64,000 nt of DNA, from positions 62,001 to 126,000 of the forward strand of contig CAYXHF010000001.1 in the NCBI GenBank assembly GCA_964464815.1. The letters are read 5' to 3'. Under the pieces are notes generated by a model that was not told where the DNA came from, did no database searches, and saw nothing but the letters and a program-made list of their open reading frames with translations. This stretch comes from UBA11524 sp964464815. Lineage in GTDB: Bacteria > Bacillota > Clostridia > Christensenellales > Aristaeellaceae. Each line of letters begins with the position of its first letter. Positions within the stretch are counted from its first letter, which is position 1. Positions 57,250 to 64,000 of the stretch are shown here, one piece after another. The translations under genes and the position numbers were made by a program.

Positions 57250-59262
57250 ATGTGTGAAACGTGCGATAAGAAGACGTTCTACATCACTACACCCATTTAC
57301 TACCCCAGCGGCAATATGCATATCGGTCATACCTATACCACCGTTGCGGCCGATACCATGACGCGCTTTAAGCGCATGACCGGCTATGACACCTATTTCC
57401 TGACCGGCACGGACGAGCATGGTCAGAAGATTGAAATCAAGGCTGCTGAGGCTGGCGTGACGCCCAAGGAATTCGTGGACAAGATTGTCGCGGAAACCAA
57501 GAAGCTCTGGAAGCTGATGAACATTCAGTATGACGACTTCATCCGCACCACGGATGAGCGCCATGAGAAGATTGTGCAGAAAATCTTCCGCCAGTTCTAC
57601 GAGCAGGGCGATATTTACAAGAGCGAGTATGAGGGCATGTACTGCACGCCCTGCGAATCGTTCTGGACGGCGTCCCAGCTGGTGGAAAAGAACGGCGAGA
57701 AGGTCTGCCCGGACTGCGGCCGTCCCTGCCAGCCGATGAAGGAAGAAAGCTACTTCTTCCGCATGAGCAAGTATCAGGATTGGCTGATTGATTACATCGA
57801 GACGCACCCGGACTTCATTCAGCCTGCGGCCCGCGCCAACGAGATGCTCAACAACTTCCTCCGTCCCGGCTTGCAGGATCTGTGCGTCAGCCGCACCAGC
57901 TTCAAGTGGGGCGTTCCGGTCGATTTTGATGACAAGCACGTGGTCTATGTGTGGATTGACGCGCTGAGCAACTACATCACCGCCCTGGGCTATGGCACGG
58001 ATCATGATGAGCTGATGCAGAAGTACTGGCCGGCTGATGTCCATCTGGTGGGCAAGGAGATTGTCCGTTTCCACACGATTTACTGGCCGATTATGCTGCA
58101 TGCGCTGGGTCTGCCGCTGCCCAAGCAGGTGTTTGGTCATGGCTGGCTGCTCTTTGGCGGCGACAAGATGGCCAAGTCTAAGGGCAATGTGCAGTATGCG
58201 CAGCCCATTGTCGAGCGCTATGGCTGCGACGCCCTGCGCTACTACCTGATGCGCGAAATGCCCTTTGGCGCGGATGGCAACTACACCAACGAAGCCTTCC
58301 TGACCCGCATGAATGCCGATTTGGCCAACGACCTGGGCAACCTGGTCAGTCGCACGGTGGCAATGCTGGAGAAGTACTTTGACGGCGTCGTGCCGGCTTG
58401 GACCGATGCGGTTGACCCGGCGGTCGATCAGCCCCTGCATGAGCATTGCCAGGCGCTGCCCGCACTGGTGGAGGAGCAGATGAACAAGCTCCAGTACAGC
58501 CAGGCGCTGGTGGAAATCTGGAAGGTCATTGGCGAATGCAACAAGTACATCGACCTGACGCAGCCCTGGGTGCTGGGCAAGGATCCGGAGAAGAAGGATC
58601 GTCTGGCCAATGTGCTGCTGACCCTGGCCGAGTGCGTGCGCTATGTGGCGGTGCTGATTTATCCGTTCATGCCCACCACGCCGGAACGCATCTTCCAGCA
58701 GCTGGGCGTGACGGACGAGGCGCTCAAGACGTGGGATTCCCTCAAGAAGTTTGGCCAGCTGCCCGAAGGCACCAAGGTCTGCAAGGGCGAAGCACTCTTC
58801 CCGCGCATTGACGTGAAGAAGGAACTGGAAATCCTGAATCCTGCGCCCGTGGAGGAGAAGGCCAAGGCTGAGAAGAAGCCCGCCAAGCAGGAAAAGAAGC
58901 AGGAGAAGAAGCACGAAGAACCGGAATTCCCGGCGGAAATCGCATTTGATGATTTCTGCAAGTGCAAGATGCAGGTGGCGCGCGTGCTGTCGTGCGAAAA
59001 GGTGGAGAAGAGCACCAAGCTGCTCAAGTTCCGTCTGTCCTTTGGTAAGGATGGGGAGCGCACGATTCTCTCCGGCATCGCCAAGTATTATCAGCCCGAG
59101 GAACTGGTCGGCAAGCAGGTCGTCGCCGTGACGAACCTTGCGCCGCGCAAGATTGCGGGCATCGAGAGCCAGGGCATGATTCTTTCTGCCGTGGATGATC
59201 AGGACAACCTGCGCCTGATGAGCGTTGGCGAAGGCGTGGAGGACGGTGCAATCATCGGATGA
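57250..59262 (+). CDS. metG: Methionyl-tRNA synthetase with C-terminal tRNA-binding domain
   Basis: The 670-residue class I synthetase begins CETCDKKTFYITTPIYYPSG and carries HIGH (MHIGHTYTTVAAD), the zinc knuckle CTPCESFW and CPDCGRPC, and KMAKSKGN as the KMSKS loop with Ala for Ser. A Lys/Glu-rich linker (about 540-565) leads to an EMAP-II/Trbp111-like domain (FDDFCKCKMQVARVLSCEKV, SGIAKYYQPEELVGK). The ATG at 57250 lies 9 bases after GGAGG; an ATG at 57241 abuts that site. The T-box makes expression respond to methionine charging. The stop overlaps tatD. Confidence 0.97.
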   Translation: MCETCDKKTFYITTPIYYPSGNMHIGHTYTTVAADTMTRFKRMTGYDTYFLTGTDEHGQKIEIKAAEAGVTPKEFVDKIVAETKKLWKLMNIQYDDFIRTTDERHEKIVQKIFRQFYEQGDIYKSEYEGMYCTPCESFWTASQLVEKNGEKVCPDCGRPCQPMKEESYFFRMSKYQDWLIDYIETHPDFIQPAARANEMLNNFLRPGLQDLCVSRTSFKWGVPVDFDDKHVVYVWIDALSNYITALGYGTDHDELMQKYWPADVHLVGKEIVRFHTIYWPIMLHALGLPLPKQVFGHGWLLFGGDKMAKSKGNVQYAQPIVERYGCDALRYYLMREMPFGADGNYTNEAFLTRMNADLANDLGNLVSRTVAMLEKYFDGVVPAWTDAVDPAVDQPLHEHCQALPALVEEQMNKLQYSQALVEIWKVIGECNKYIDLTQPWVLGKDPEKKDRLANVLLTLAECVRYVAVLIYPFMPTTPERIFQQLGVTDEALKTWDSLKKFGQLPEGTKVCKGEALFPRIDVKKELEILNPAPVEEKAKAEKKPAKQEKKQEKKHEEPEFPAEIAFDDFCKCKMQVARVLSCEKVEKSTKLLKFRLSFGKDGERTILSGIAKYYQPEELVGKQVVAVTNLAPRKIAGIESQGMILSAVDDQDNLRLMSVGEGVEDGAIIG

Positions 59263-60035
59263 TCGAGCTGTTTGACTCCCACTGCCACGTGGATGAAGAA
59301 AAGTTCGATACAGACCGTGAGGATGTGCTGATGCGCATGGCGGAGGCTGGCGTGACCCGGTATGCTGTAATTGGCTCGGACATGGCAACCTCGCGCCATG
59401 CGGCGGATTTTGCGGCGGCGCATCCGCAATGCTATGCGGCGGTTGGCATTCATCCGCATGAGGCCAAGGGCTTTGTGCCGGAGGACCTGCAAACGCTGAA
59501 ACAGTGGACGCAGGAGGAAAAGGTCGTCGCGATTGGTGAAATCGGTCTGGACTATTATTATGACCTGTCGCCACGGGAAGTGCAGCTGGATGTGTGTCAG
59601 CAGCAGATGGAGCTGGCGTGGGAATTGTCCCTGCCGGTGGCGTATCATGTGCGCGACGCCCATCAGGATATGCTGGATTTGATGAAGAAGCACCGTGCGC
59701 ATCTGACCGGTGGCATCATCCACTGCTTTTCGGGCAGCTGGGAGATTGCCAGGGAATACTTGAAGCTGGGCTACTACATCAGCTTTGCCGGGCCGGTGAC
59801 GTTCAAGAAGGCACCGAAATTGCAGGAGGCCGCGGTCAATGTGCCGCTGGACAGACTGCTGATTGAGACGGACAGTCCGTATCTGGCGCCCGAACCCGTT
59901 CGCGGACGCCGCAACGAGCCGACAAATGTCCGCTATGTGGCGGAAAAGATTGCGGCCCTGCGCGGCATCCCGCTGGAAGAATTGGCACAGGCGACCACAA
60001 GCAACGCAATGGCCGTCTACAGGATTGGACAATAA
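59259..60035 (+). CDS. tatD: TatD-family metal-dependent DNase
   Basis: The 258-residue TIM-barrel hydrolase has the metal motif FDSHCHVDEEKF, the Glu in IGEIGLDYYYD, the histidines in YHVRDAH and IHCFSGSWE, and the final Asp in IETDSPYLAPEP. TatD/YcfH proteins are 3'-5' exonucleases. Its start overlaps the metG stop (ATGA), a common synteny in Firmicutes, so it also falls under the T-box. Confidence 0.95.
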   Translation: MIELFDSHCHVDEEKFDTDREDVLMRMAEAGVTRYAVIGSDMATSRHAADFAAAHPQCYAAVGIHPHEAKGFVPEDLQTLKQWTQEEKVVAIGEIGLDYYYDLSPREVQLDVCQQQMELAWELSLPVAYHVRDAHQDMLDLMKKHRAHLTGGIIHCFSGSWEIAREYLKLGYYISFAGPVTFKKAPKLQEAAVNVPLDRLLIETDSPYLAPEPVRGRRNEPTNVRYVAEKIAALRGIPLEELAQATTSNAMAVYRIGQ

Positions 60036-60041
60036 TCACAT

Positions 60042-60072
60042 GGCTGCCCTGAAACATGATGGGCAGCCTTTT
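60042..60072 (+). terminator. Terminator of metG-tatD
   Basis: GGCTGCCC (60042-60049) pairs with GGGCAGCC (60061-60068) and is followed by TTTT. Confidence 0.8.
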
Positions 60073-60085
60073 CCTGCTGTATTGG

Positions 60086-60114
60086 TTGCATAGAATTGTG
60101 AATCATGGTATAAT
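60086..60114 (+). promoter_or_regulatory. Promoter of the PfkB-type kinase operon
   Basis: TTGCAT (60086-60091) and TATAAT (60109-60114) have a 17-base spacer, 33 bases before the start. Confidence 0.7.
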
Positions 60115-60147
60115 GGCTATATGACAGTGAATCAGGAGGCGCAGCAT

Positions 60148-61074
60148 ATGCTGGCAGCGGTATGTATGAACCCGTCCTTTGACCGCACCGTGACGGTGCA
60201 GGCCCTTCGCGTGGGCGAGGTGAACCGCGTTCTGTCCGTGCGGCAGGATGTGGGCGGCAAGGGCATCAACGTGGCCGTGACAGCGCGTCGTCTGGGCATG
60301 GAAAGCCGCGTAATCGGCTGCGCAGGGGAAGATGGCATCGACAAGGTGCGTGAAGCCCTGGACGCAGAAGGCGTGCAGCATGCCTTCCTGCCGGTAACGG
60401 GTGCGGTGCGATTGAACACCAAGGTTGTGTCGCTTTCCGGTGCGCCGGTGACGGAAATCAACGAGCCGGGCGCGGCGGTGCCGGATGTGGCACGCCCGCA
60501 ATTCTTTGCGATGGCGAAGGAGCAGCTGCGCGATAGCCGCTACGTCGTTCTGACCGGTTCACTGCCGCCCAAATGTCCGGCAGATACGTATCGCCAGATG
60601 ATGGAAATGATGCCGGAACACCGTTGGGTGCTGGATGTCAGTGGCGAAGCGCTCCTGTCGGGGCTTTCTGCAAAGCCGTTTCTGGTCAAGCCCAACCGCG
60701 AGGAGCTGGAGGCAACGCTGGGACGGCCACTGCATACAATGCAGGAGCTGTGCATGGCGGCGCGGGAATTGTTGCAGCGTGGCGCACAGCATGTGTTGCT
60801 CAGCCTGGGCAAGGAAGGCGCATTGTGGGTGAGTCCGCAAAGGACGATGCATGCGCCAGCGCTGCCTGTGCCAGTGCATTCGACCGTTGGCGCAGGAGAT
60901 GCGATGGTCGGCGGCGTCATGGCGGCGCTGGATAAGACAGACGATGTGCGTCTGGCATTTCAATACGGTATGGCGGCTGGAAATGCTTCTGTCATGACAG
61001 AGGGAACACAGCTGATTCGTGCTGAGGATTTCGCGCAGCTGCTACCGCAGGTGTGCATACAGGATGTGGAATAA
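60148..61074 (+). CDS. PfkB-family 1-phosphofructokinase/tagatose-6-phosphate kinase-like
   Basis: The 308-residue sugar kinase begins MLAAVCMNPSFDRTVTVQAL and has the substrate motif RQDVGGKGINVAVTARRLG, the PfkB signature with the catalytic Asp in HSTVGAGDAMVGGVMAALD, and the ATP segment LLSLGKEGALWVS. Family members of this subtype (FruK, LacC) phosphorylate fructose 1-phosphate or tagatose 6-phosphate; which one cannot be told. No PTS genes adjoin. The ATG at 60148 follows AGGAGG by 8 bases and is better than the ATG at 60121. Confidence 0.88.
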   Translation: MLAAVCMNPSFDRTVTVQALRVGEVNRVLSVRQDVGGKGINVAVTARRLGMESRVIGCAGEDGIDKVREALDAEGVQHAFLPVTGAVRLNTKVVSLSGAPVTEINEPGAAVPDVARPQFFAMAKEQLRDSRYVVLTGSLPPKCPADTYRQMMEMMPEHRWVLDVSGEALLSGLSAKPFLVKPNREELEATLGRPLHTMQELCMAARELLQRGAQHVLLSLGKEGALWVSPQRTMHAPALPVPVHSTVGAGDAMVGGVMAALDKTDDVRLAFQYGMAAGNASVMTEGTQLIRAEDFAQLLPQVCIQDVE

Positions 61075-61550
61075 TGCTTTTTCGCAGAGTACGGGCAGAA
61101 TTTTCAGATGGCGTGATTGACCTGCTGCCCTTGCGCCTTTATCCGCCGGAAAAGGAAATGGGCTTTGGGCGCGTGTACGATTACATGATTGTACCGCACG
61201 GCACGCATCGGGAGGCGGGACGCATTTCCCTGCGCCTTGGCGAAAGCCCGTGTGTGTACTATTTCGGCCATATTGGCTATCATGTCGATCCGCCGTATCG
61301 CGGGAATCATTATGCCCGCCGGGCATGCATGCTCCTGCGGCCACTGATTGCCATGCACGGGAAAAGCAGTGTGGTGATTACGACCGACCCGGACAACTGG
61401 GCGAGCCGAAAGACGTGCCTCGGTCTGGGCTGCAAGCTGGAAAGAACCGTTGCCGTGCCGCAGGAAATTCGCGACCGCTGGGAAATCAGCGCGGTGAAAT
61501 GCCGCTATATCTGGCGCGTCGGCACGGATGCCCATGACCAGAAGCGATAA
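61074..61550 (+). CDS. GNAT-like acetyltransferase
   Basis: The 158-residue protein has the overall layout of a GNAT N-acetyltransferase: the acetyl-CoA loop appears as VDPPYRGNHYARRACMLLRP and a later strand-helix VVITTDPDNWASRKTCLGLG with the typical N--S/A----LGF-like end. Substrate unknown. Its start overlaps the kinase stop by one base (TAATG), so the genes are coupled; this may only reflect operon packing. Confidence 0.75.
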   Translation: MLFRRVRAEFSDGVIDLLPLRLYPPEKEMGFGRVYDYMIVPHGTHREAGRISLRLGESPCVYYFGHIGYHVDPPYRGNHYARRACMLLRPLIAMHGKSSVVITTDPDNWASRKTCLGLGCKLERTVAVPQEIRDRWEISAVKCRYIWRVGTDAHDQKR

Positions 61551-61570
61551 AAGATAGGGGATGCGTAGGG

Positions 61571-62347
61571 GTGGAAAAGACCATCGGCGGAATCAAATGG
61601 CATTATGAACTGGAAGGCACAGGCGCGCGTCGCGTGGTGCTGCTGCATGGCTGGGGCTGCACGGAAAAGCTGATGAAGCCCGTCAGCGATGCATTATCGC
61701 CGGACATGACGGTCCTGCGCATTGATTTTCCGGCGCATGGGCAGAGCGAAAAGCCGTCGCAGCCTTGGGGTGTGCCGGATTTTGCCGCATCCCTGCTGGA
61801 GCTGCTGGAAGCGTTGCACTTTCTGCCGTGCAGCGTGATTGCGCATTCCTTCGGCGGCCGTGTGACCATTGAGCTGGCCGCAGGGCATCCGGAGCGCTTT
61901 GAAAAGCTGATTTTGACGGGTGCTGCGGGCATTCGGCCCAAAGCATCGGGTGAAAAGTCGAAAAAATCAGTGCGGTATCAGCGCTTGAAGAAGCTCAATG
62001 CAGTGGCGAAAAAGCTGCGTGTGCTTGGCCAATGGCCGGACAAGTGGCAGGAGGCGCTGATTCAGAAGTACGGCTCGAAGGATTATGCGGCGCTATCGCC
62101 GGATATGCGCCCGACGTTTGTGCGCGTGGTGAATTACGACCAGAGCGAAATGCTGCGCAGCATTGAAAATTCCACCCTGCTTGTCTGGGGCGACCGGGAC
62201 ACGGAAACGCCCCTGTGGATGGGACAGCAGATGGAACGGGAAATTCCCGACAGCGGCCTGGTGATTCTGGATGGCGGAAGTCATTTCGCCTATCTGGAGC
62301 AGGCGGCGCGGTTCGGGGCAATTGCAAGACAATTTTTGCTGAATTAA
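61571..62347 (+). CDS. Alpha/beta hydrolase
   Basis: The 258-residue protein has the canonical fold: oxyanion HGWG in VVLLHGWGCTEKL, the nucleophile Ser in VIAHSFGGRVTIELA, the acidic residue near WGDRDTETPL and the catalytic His in DGGSHFAYLEQAARF. The substrate is unknown. The start is GTG at 61571 after TAGGGG. It lies 20 bases after the GNAT-like gene and 34 bases before the MurF gene. Confidence 0.88.
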   Translation: MEKTIGGIKWHYELEGTGARRVVLLHGWGCTEKLMKPVSDALSPDMTVLRIDFPAHGQSEKPSQPWGVPDFAASLLELLEALHFLPCSVIAHSFGGRVTIELAAGHPERFEKLILTGAAGIRPKASGEKSKKSVRYQRLKKLNAVAKKLRVLGQWPDKWQEALIQKYGSKDYAALSPDMRPTFVRVVNYDQSEMLRSIENSTLLVWGDRDTETPLWMGQQMEREIPDSGLVILDGGSHFAYLEQAARFGAIARQFLLN

Positions 62348-62381
62348 ATCCATCGTGGACGACAGGGCAGGAGTGGAGTTT

Positions 62382-63989
62382 GTGACGTATTTGGTCAAAT
62401 GGCTGCTGGCGCTTTCAACGGCATTATCGATGCTGCTGGCACAGCAGAGCCTGATGCATGCTTTCCAGCTGGAAAGCTATCAGTTTCCGGGATATTTCAA
62501 AACGCTGCGCAGGACGTGGAAGCGTTCGGTGCGGCCGGGCTTGCTGCTGGCGGTGTACCTGACGCTATTGTTCCTGGTGTACCGCAGCATTAATCGCACG
62601 ATGGAGGACGGCATCCTGACGCTGCTGCTGGCGCTGTGCAATCTGGCGCTGTCGGTGGCTGGTGGCTGGTGGTGCCGTTCGGTGCTGCGTCTGAAGAAGC
62701 CGAAAAAGCCGTTTGTGGTCACGATGCGCGTCAAGCGCACCTACATCGTGATGGCGGTGGTGTACACGCTGGTGTGTGCGCCGGTGGCTTTGTGGGCGAA
62801 GGAGTATATCTGCGGCCTGATGCCGCTGCTGCTGCCCCTGTGGGTGGCGCTGGGCGGTCTGCTGGCGTGGCCGATTGAAAAGCTGGTGAGTGAAATGTAC
62901 TTCCGGGATGCCCAGAAGAAGCTGGCGCAGCGCCCGGACATCATCAAAATCGGCATTACCGGCAGCTACGGCAAAACGAGCGTGAAGTTCATTCTTGGCA
63001 CGATTTTGCAGGAGAAGTACCAGACGCTGATTACGCCCAGCAGCTTCAACACCCCCATGGGCGTGACGAAAATCATCCGTGAGCGACTGACACCCGCGAC
63101 GCAGGTGTTTGTGGCGGAAATGGGTGCGCGTCACGTGGGCGACATTAAGGAACTGTGCCGTCTGGTGCATCCGCGCTATGGCGTGCTGACCAGTGTCGGC
63201 CCGCAGCATCTGGATACCTTCCACACGCTGGAGCGCATCAAGAATACCAAGTATGAGCTGATGGATGCGATTCCGCAGGACGGCTGCTGCTTCTTCCCGG
63301 ACGACGGCGCGATTTGCCGCGAGCTTTACGACCGGACGGAGAAGGAAAAGCGCCTGTGCGCCCTTCAGCAAAATCTGGATGCGGATGTGTGGGCCAGCGA
63401 CGTGACCGTGTCTGAAAACGGCAGTAGCTTCATCCTGCACACCTGCACCGAGGAGGTGGCGTGCCAGACGCGCTTGCTGGGTGCGCATAACATCCAGAAT
63501 ATTCTGCTGGCCGCCACGGTGGCGCTGCATCTGGGCTTAACGATGAAGCAGGTGGCGCGAGGCATTTCCCGCTTGCAGCCGGTGGAGCATCGCTTGCAGC
63601 TGATTCCCTCCAAGGGCATCACCATCATTGATGACGCCTTCAACTCCAATCCCAACGGCGCGAAGGCGGCGGTGAAGGTGCTGGGCGCATTCCACACCAG
63701 ACGCATCATCATTACGCCCGGTATGGTGGAATTGGGCGACAAGGAAGCGGAATTCAACCGCGAATTCGGCCGCGAAATCTGCGGCAATGCGGATATCGCG
63801 ATTCTGGTAGGCAAAAAGCATACACAGCCCATTGCGCAGGGTCTGCGCGAAGGTGGCTTCCCGGAGGAAAATCTGCACATCGTGTCCAGCCTGGATGAGG
63901 CAACGGCACTGCTGGGGCAGCTTGGCCAAGCGGGCGATGTGGCGCTGTTTGAAAACGACCTGCCCGATCATTATTCAGAAAATAAGTGA
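62382..63989 (+). CDS. murF: Membrane-anchored MurF-like ligase
   Basis: MurF adds D-Ala-D-Ala to UDP-MurNAc-tripeptide. Here residues about 1-165 form a membrane domain with five to six helices, fused to a Mur ligase core: P-loop GITGSYGKTSVK, the segment VFVAEMGARHVGDIKELC, SVGPQHLDTF, NIQNILLAATVAL, and the C-terminal DDAFNSNPNGAKAAVKVL and GMVELGDKEAEFN motifs. The fusion would place cytoplasmic precursor synthesis at the membrane. A GTG at 62382 (8 bases after AGGAG) is my start; a GTG at 62355 would add nine residues. The final bases of the window (GAGGATAAGCATA) look like the ribosome site of a following gene, possibly ddl. Confidence 0.88.
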   Translation: MTYLVKWLLALSTALSMLLAQQSLMHAFQLESYQFPGYFKTLRRTWKRSVRPGLLLAVYLTLLFLVYRSINRTMEDGILTLLLALCNLALSVAGGWWCRSVLRLKKPKKPFVVTMRVKRTYIVMAVVYTLVCAPVALWAKEYICGLMPLLLPLWVALGGLLAWPIEKLVSEMYFRDAQKKLAQRPDIIKIGITGSYGKTSVKFILGTILQEKYQTLITPSSFNTPMGVTKIIRERLTPATQVFVAEMGARHVGDIKELCRLVHPRYGVLTSVGPQHLDTFHTLERIKNTKYELMDAIPQDGCCFFPDDGAICRELYDRTEKEKRLCALQQNLDADVWASDVTVSENGSSFILHTCTEEVACQTRLLGAHNIQNILLAATVALHLGLTMKQVARGISRLQPVEHRLQLIPSKGITIIDDAFNSNPNGAKAAVKVLGAFHTRRIIITPGMVELGDKEAEFNREFGREICGNADIAILVGKKHTQPIAQGLREGGFPEENLHIVSSLDEATALLGQLGQAGDVALFENDLPDHYSENK

Positions 63990-64000
63990 GGATAAGCATA

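Noticed and set aside
1..64000. CRISPR arrays, tRNA or rRNA genes, insertion sequences, integrases or attachment sites.
   Set aside because: I saw no regularly spaced direct repeats, no cloverleaf or rRNA-like sequence, and no transposase or integrase frame. The one sign of transfer is the composition block in the SGNH gene.

Overview
The window looks like a chromosome segment of an uncultured, moderately GC-rich member of the Clostridia. Support comes from the strong AGGAGG-type ribosome binding sites, sigma-A promoters, a Firmicutes-style T-box ahead of metG, heterodimeric ABC exporters with a MarR repressor, DUF4097/PadR and UBA-DUF4342 genes, and a membrane-anchored MurF. Several plant-glycan hydrolases (GH2, GH67, GH39 and GH127-like) suggest a gut or rumen lifestyle. 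The taxonomic placement is inference; no rRNA or tRNA gene is present.

Layout. 1-1397 (minus): start of an OmpR-type response regulator, an unlisted 33-residue membrane peptide and a UBA-DUF4342 protein. 1615-3152 (plus): a PII-like protein translationally coupled to a CPA2 antiporter. 3222-16785 (minus): D-Ala-D-Ala carboxypeptidase, uppP, cysS, a large GH2 enzyme, an ATP-grasp protein, ychF and a two-gene ABC exporter. 16770-21262 (minus): three regulator modules whose promoters and operators can be read directly: MarR with the exporter, MerR with a diaminopentanoate-dehydrogenase-like gene, and PadR with a small protein and a DUF4097 protein. 21490-22692 (plus): NADP-isocitrate dehydrogenase.

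22994-46153 (plus) is the most interesting part: an approximately 23 kb polysaccharide operon of twelve genes that ends at a strong terminator. It encodes UDP-GlcNAc 2-epimerase, a membrane-anchored thioredoxin fused to a GH8-like hydrolase, a GT-C-like membrane protein, a degenerate GGDEF protein that keeps an RxxD I-site, a DUF2334 deacetylase-like protein, a BcsA-like synthase without PilZ, a BcsB-like partner, an MBOAT acyltransferase, an SGNH protein with three LamG-like repeats, a tandem-duplicated GT-C-like protein, a second GT-C enzyme with an acidic tail and C-terminal repeats, and a GGDEF-EAL-PAS-GGDEF protein. The parts suggest a secreted, O-acylated polymer controlled by c-di-GMP. 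The epimerase at the head and the GH8-like enzyme recall the Listeria Pss N-acetylmannosamine polymer; the synthase, BcsB and MBOAT/SGNH set recall clostridial cellulose (ccs) and Pseudomonas wss loci.

46290-51902 (plus): GH127-like enzyme, dusB and two tandem secreted proteins of unknown function. 51974-54358 (minus): GtrA-like protein and GH67 alpha-glucuronidase, divergent from a metallo-beta-lactamase-fold hydrolase and a GH39 xylosidase (54571-56883, plus). 56919-63989 (plus): T-box-controlled metG with tatD, then a PfkB sugar kinase, a GNAT-like protein, an alpha/beta hydrolase and a membrane-anchored MurF that reaches the window end.
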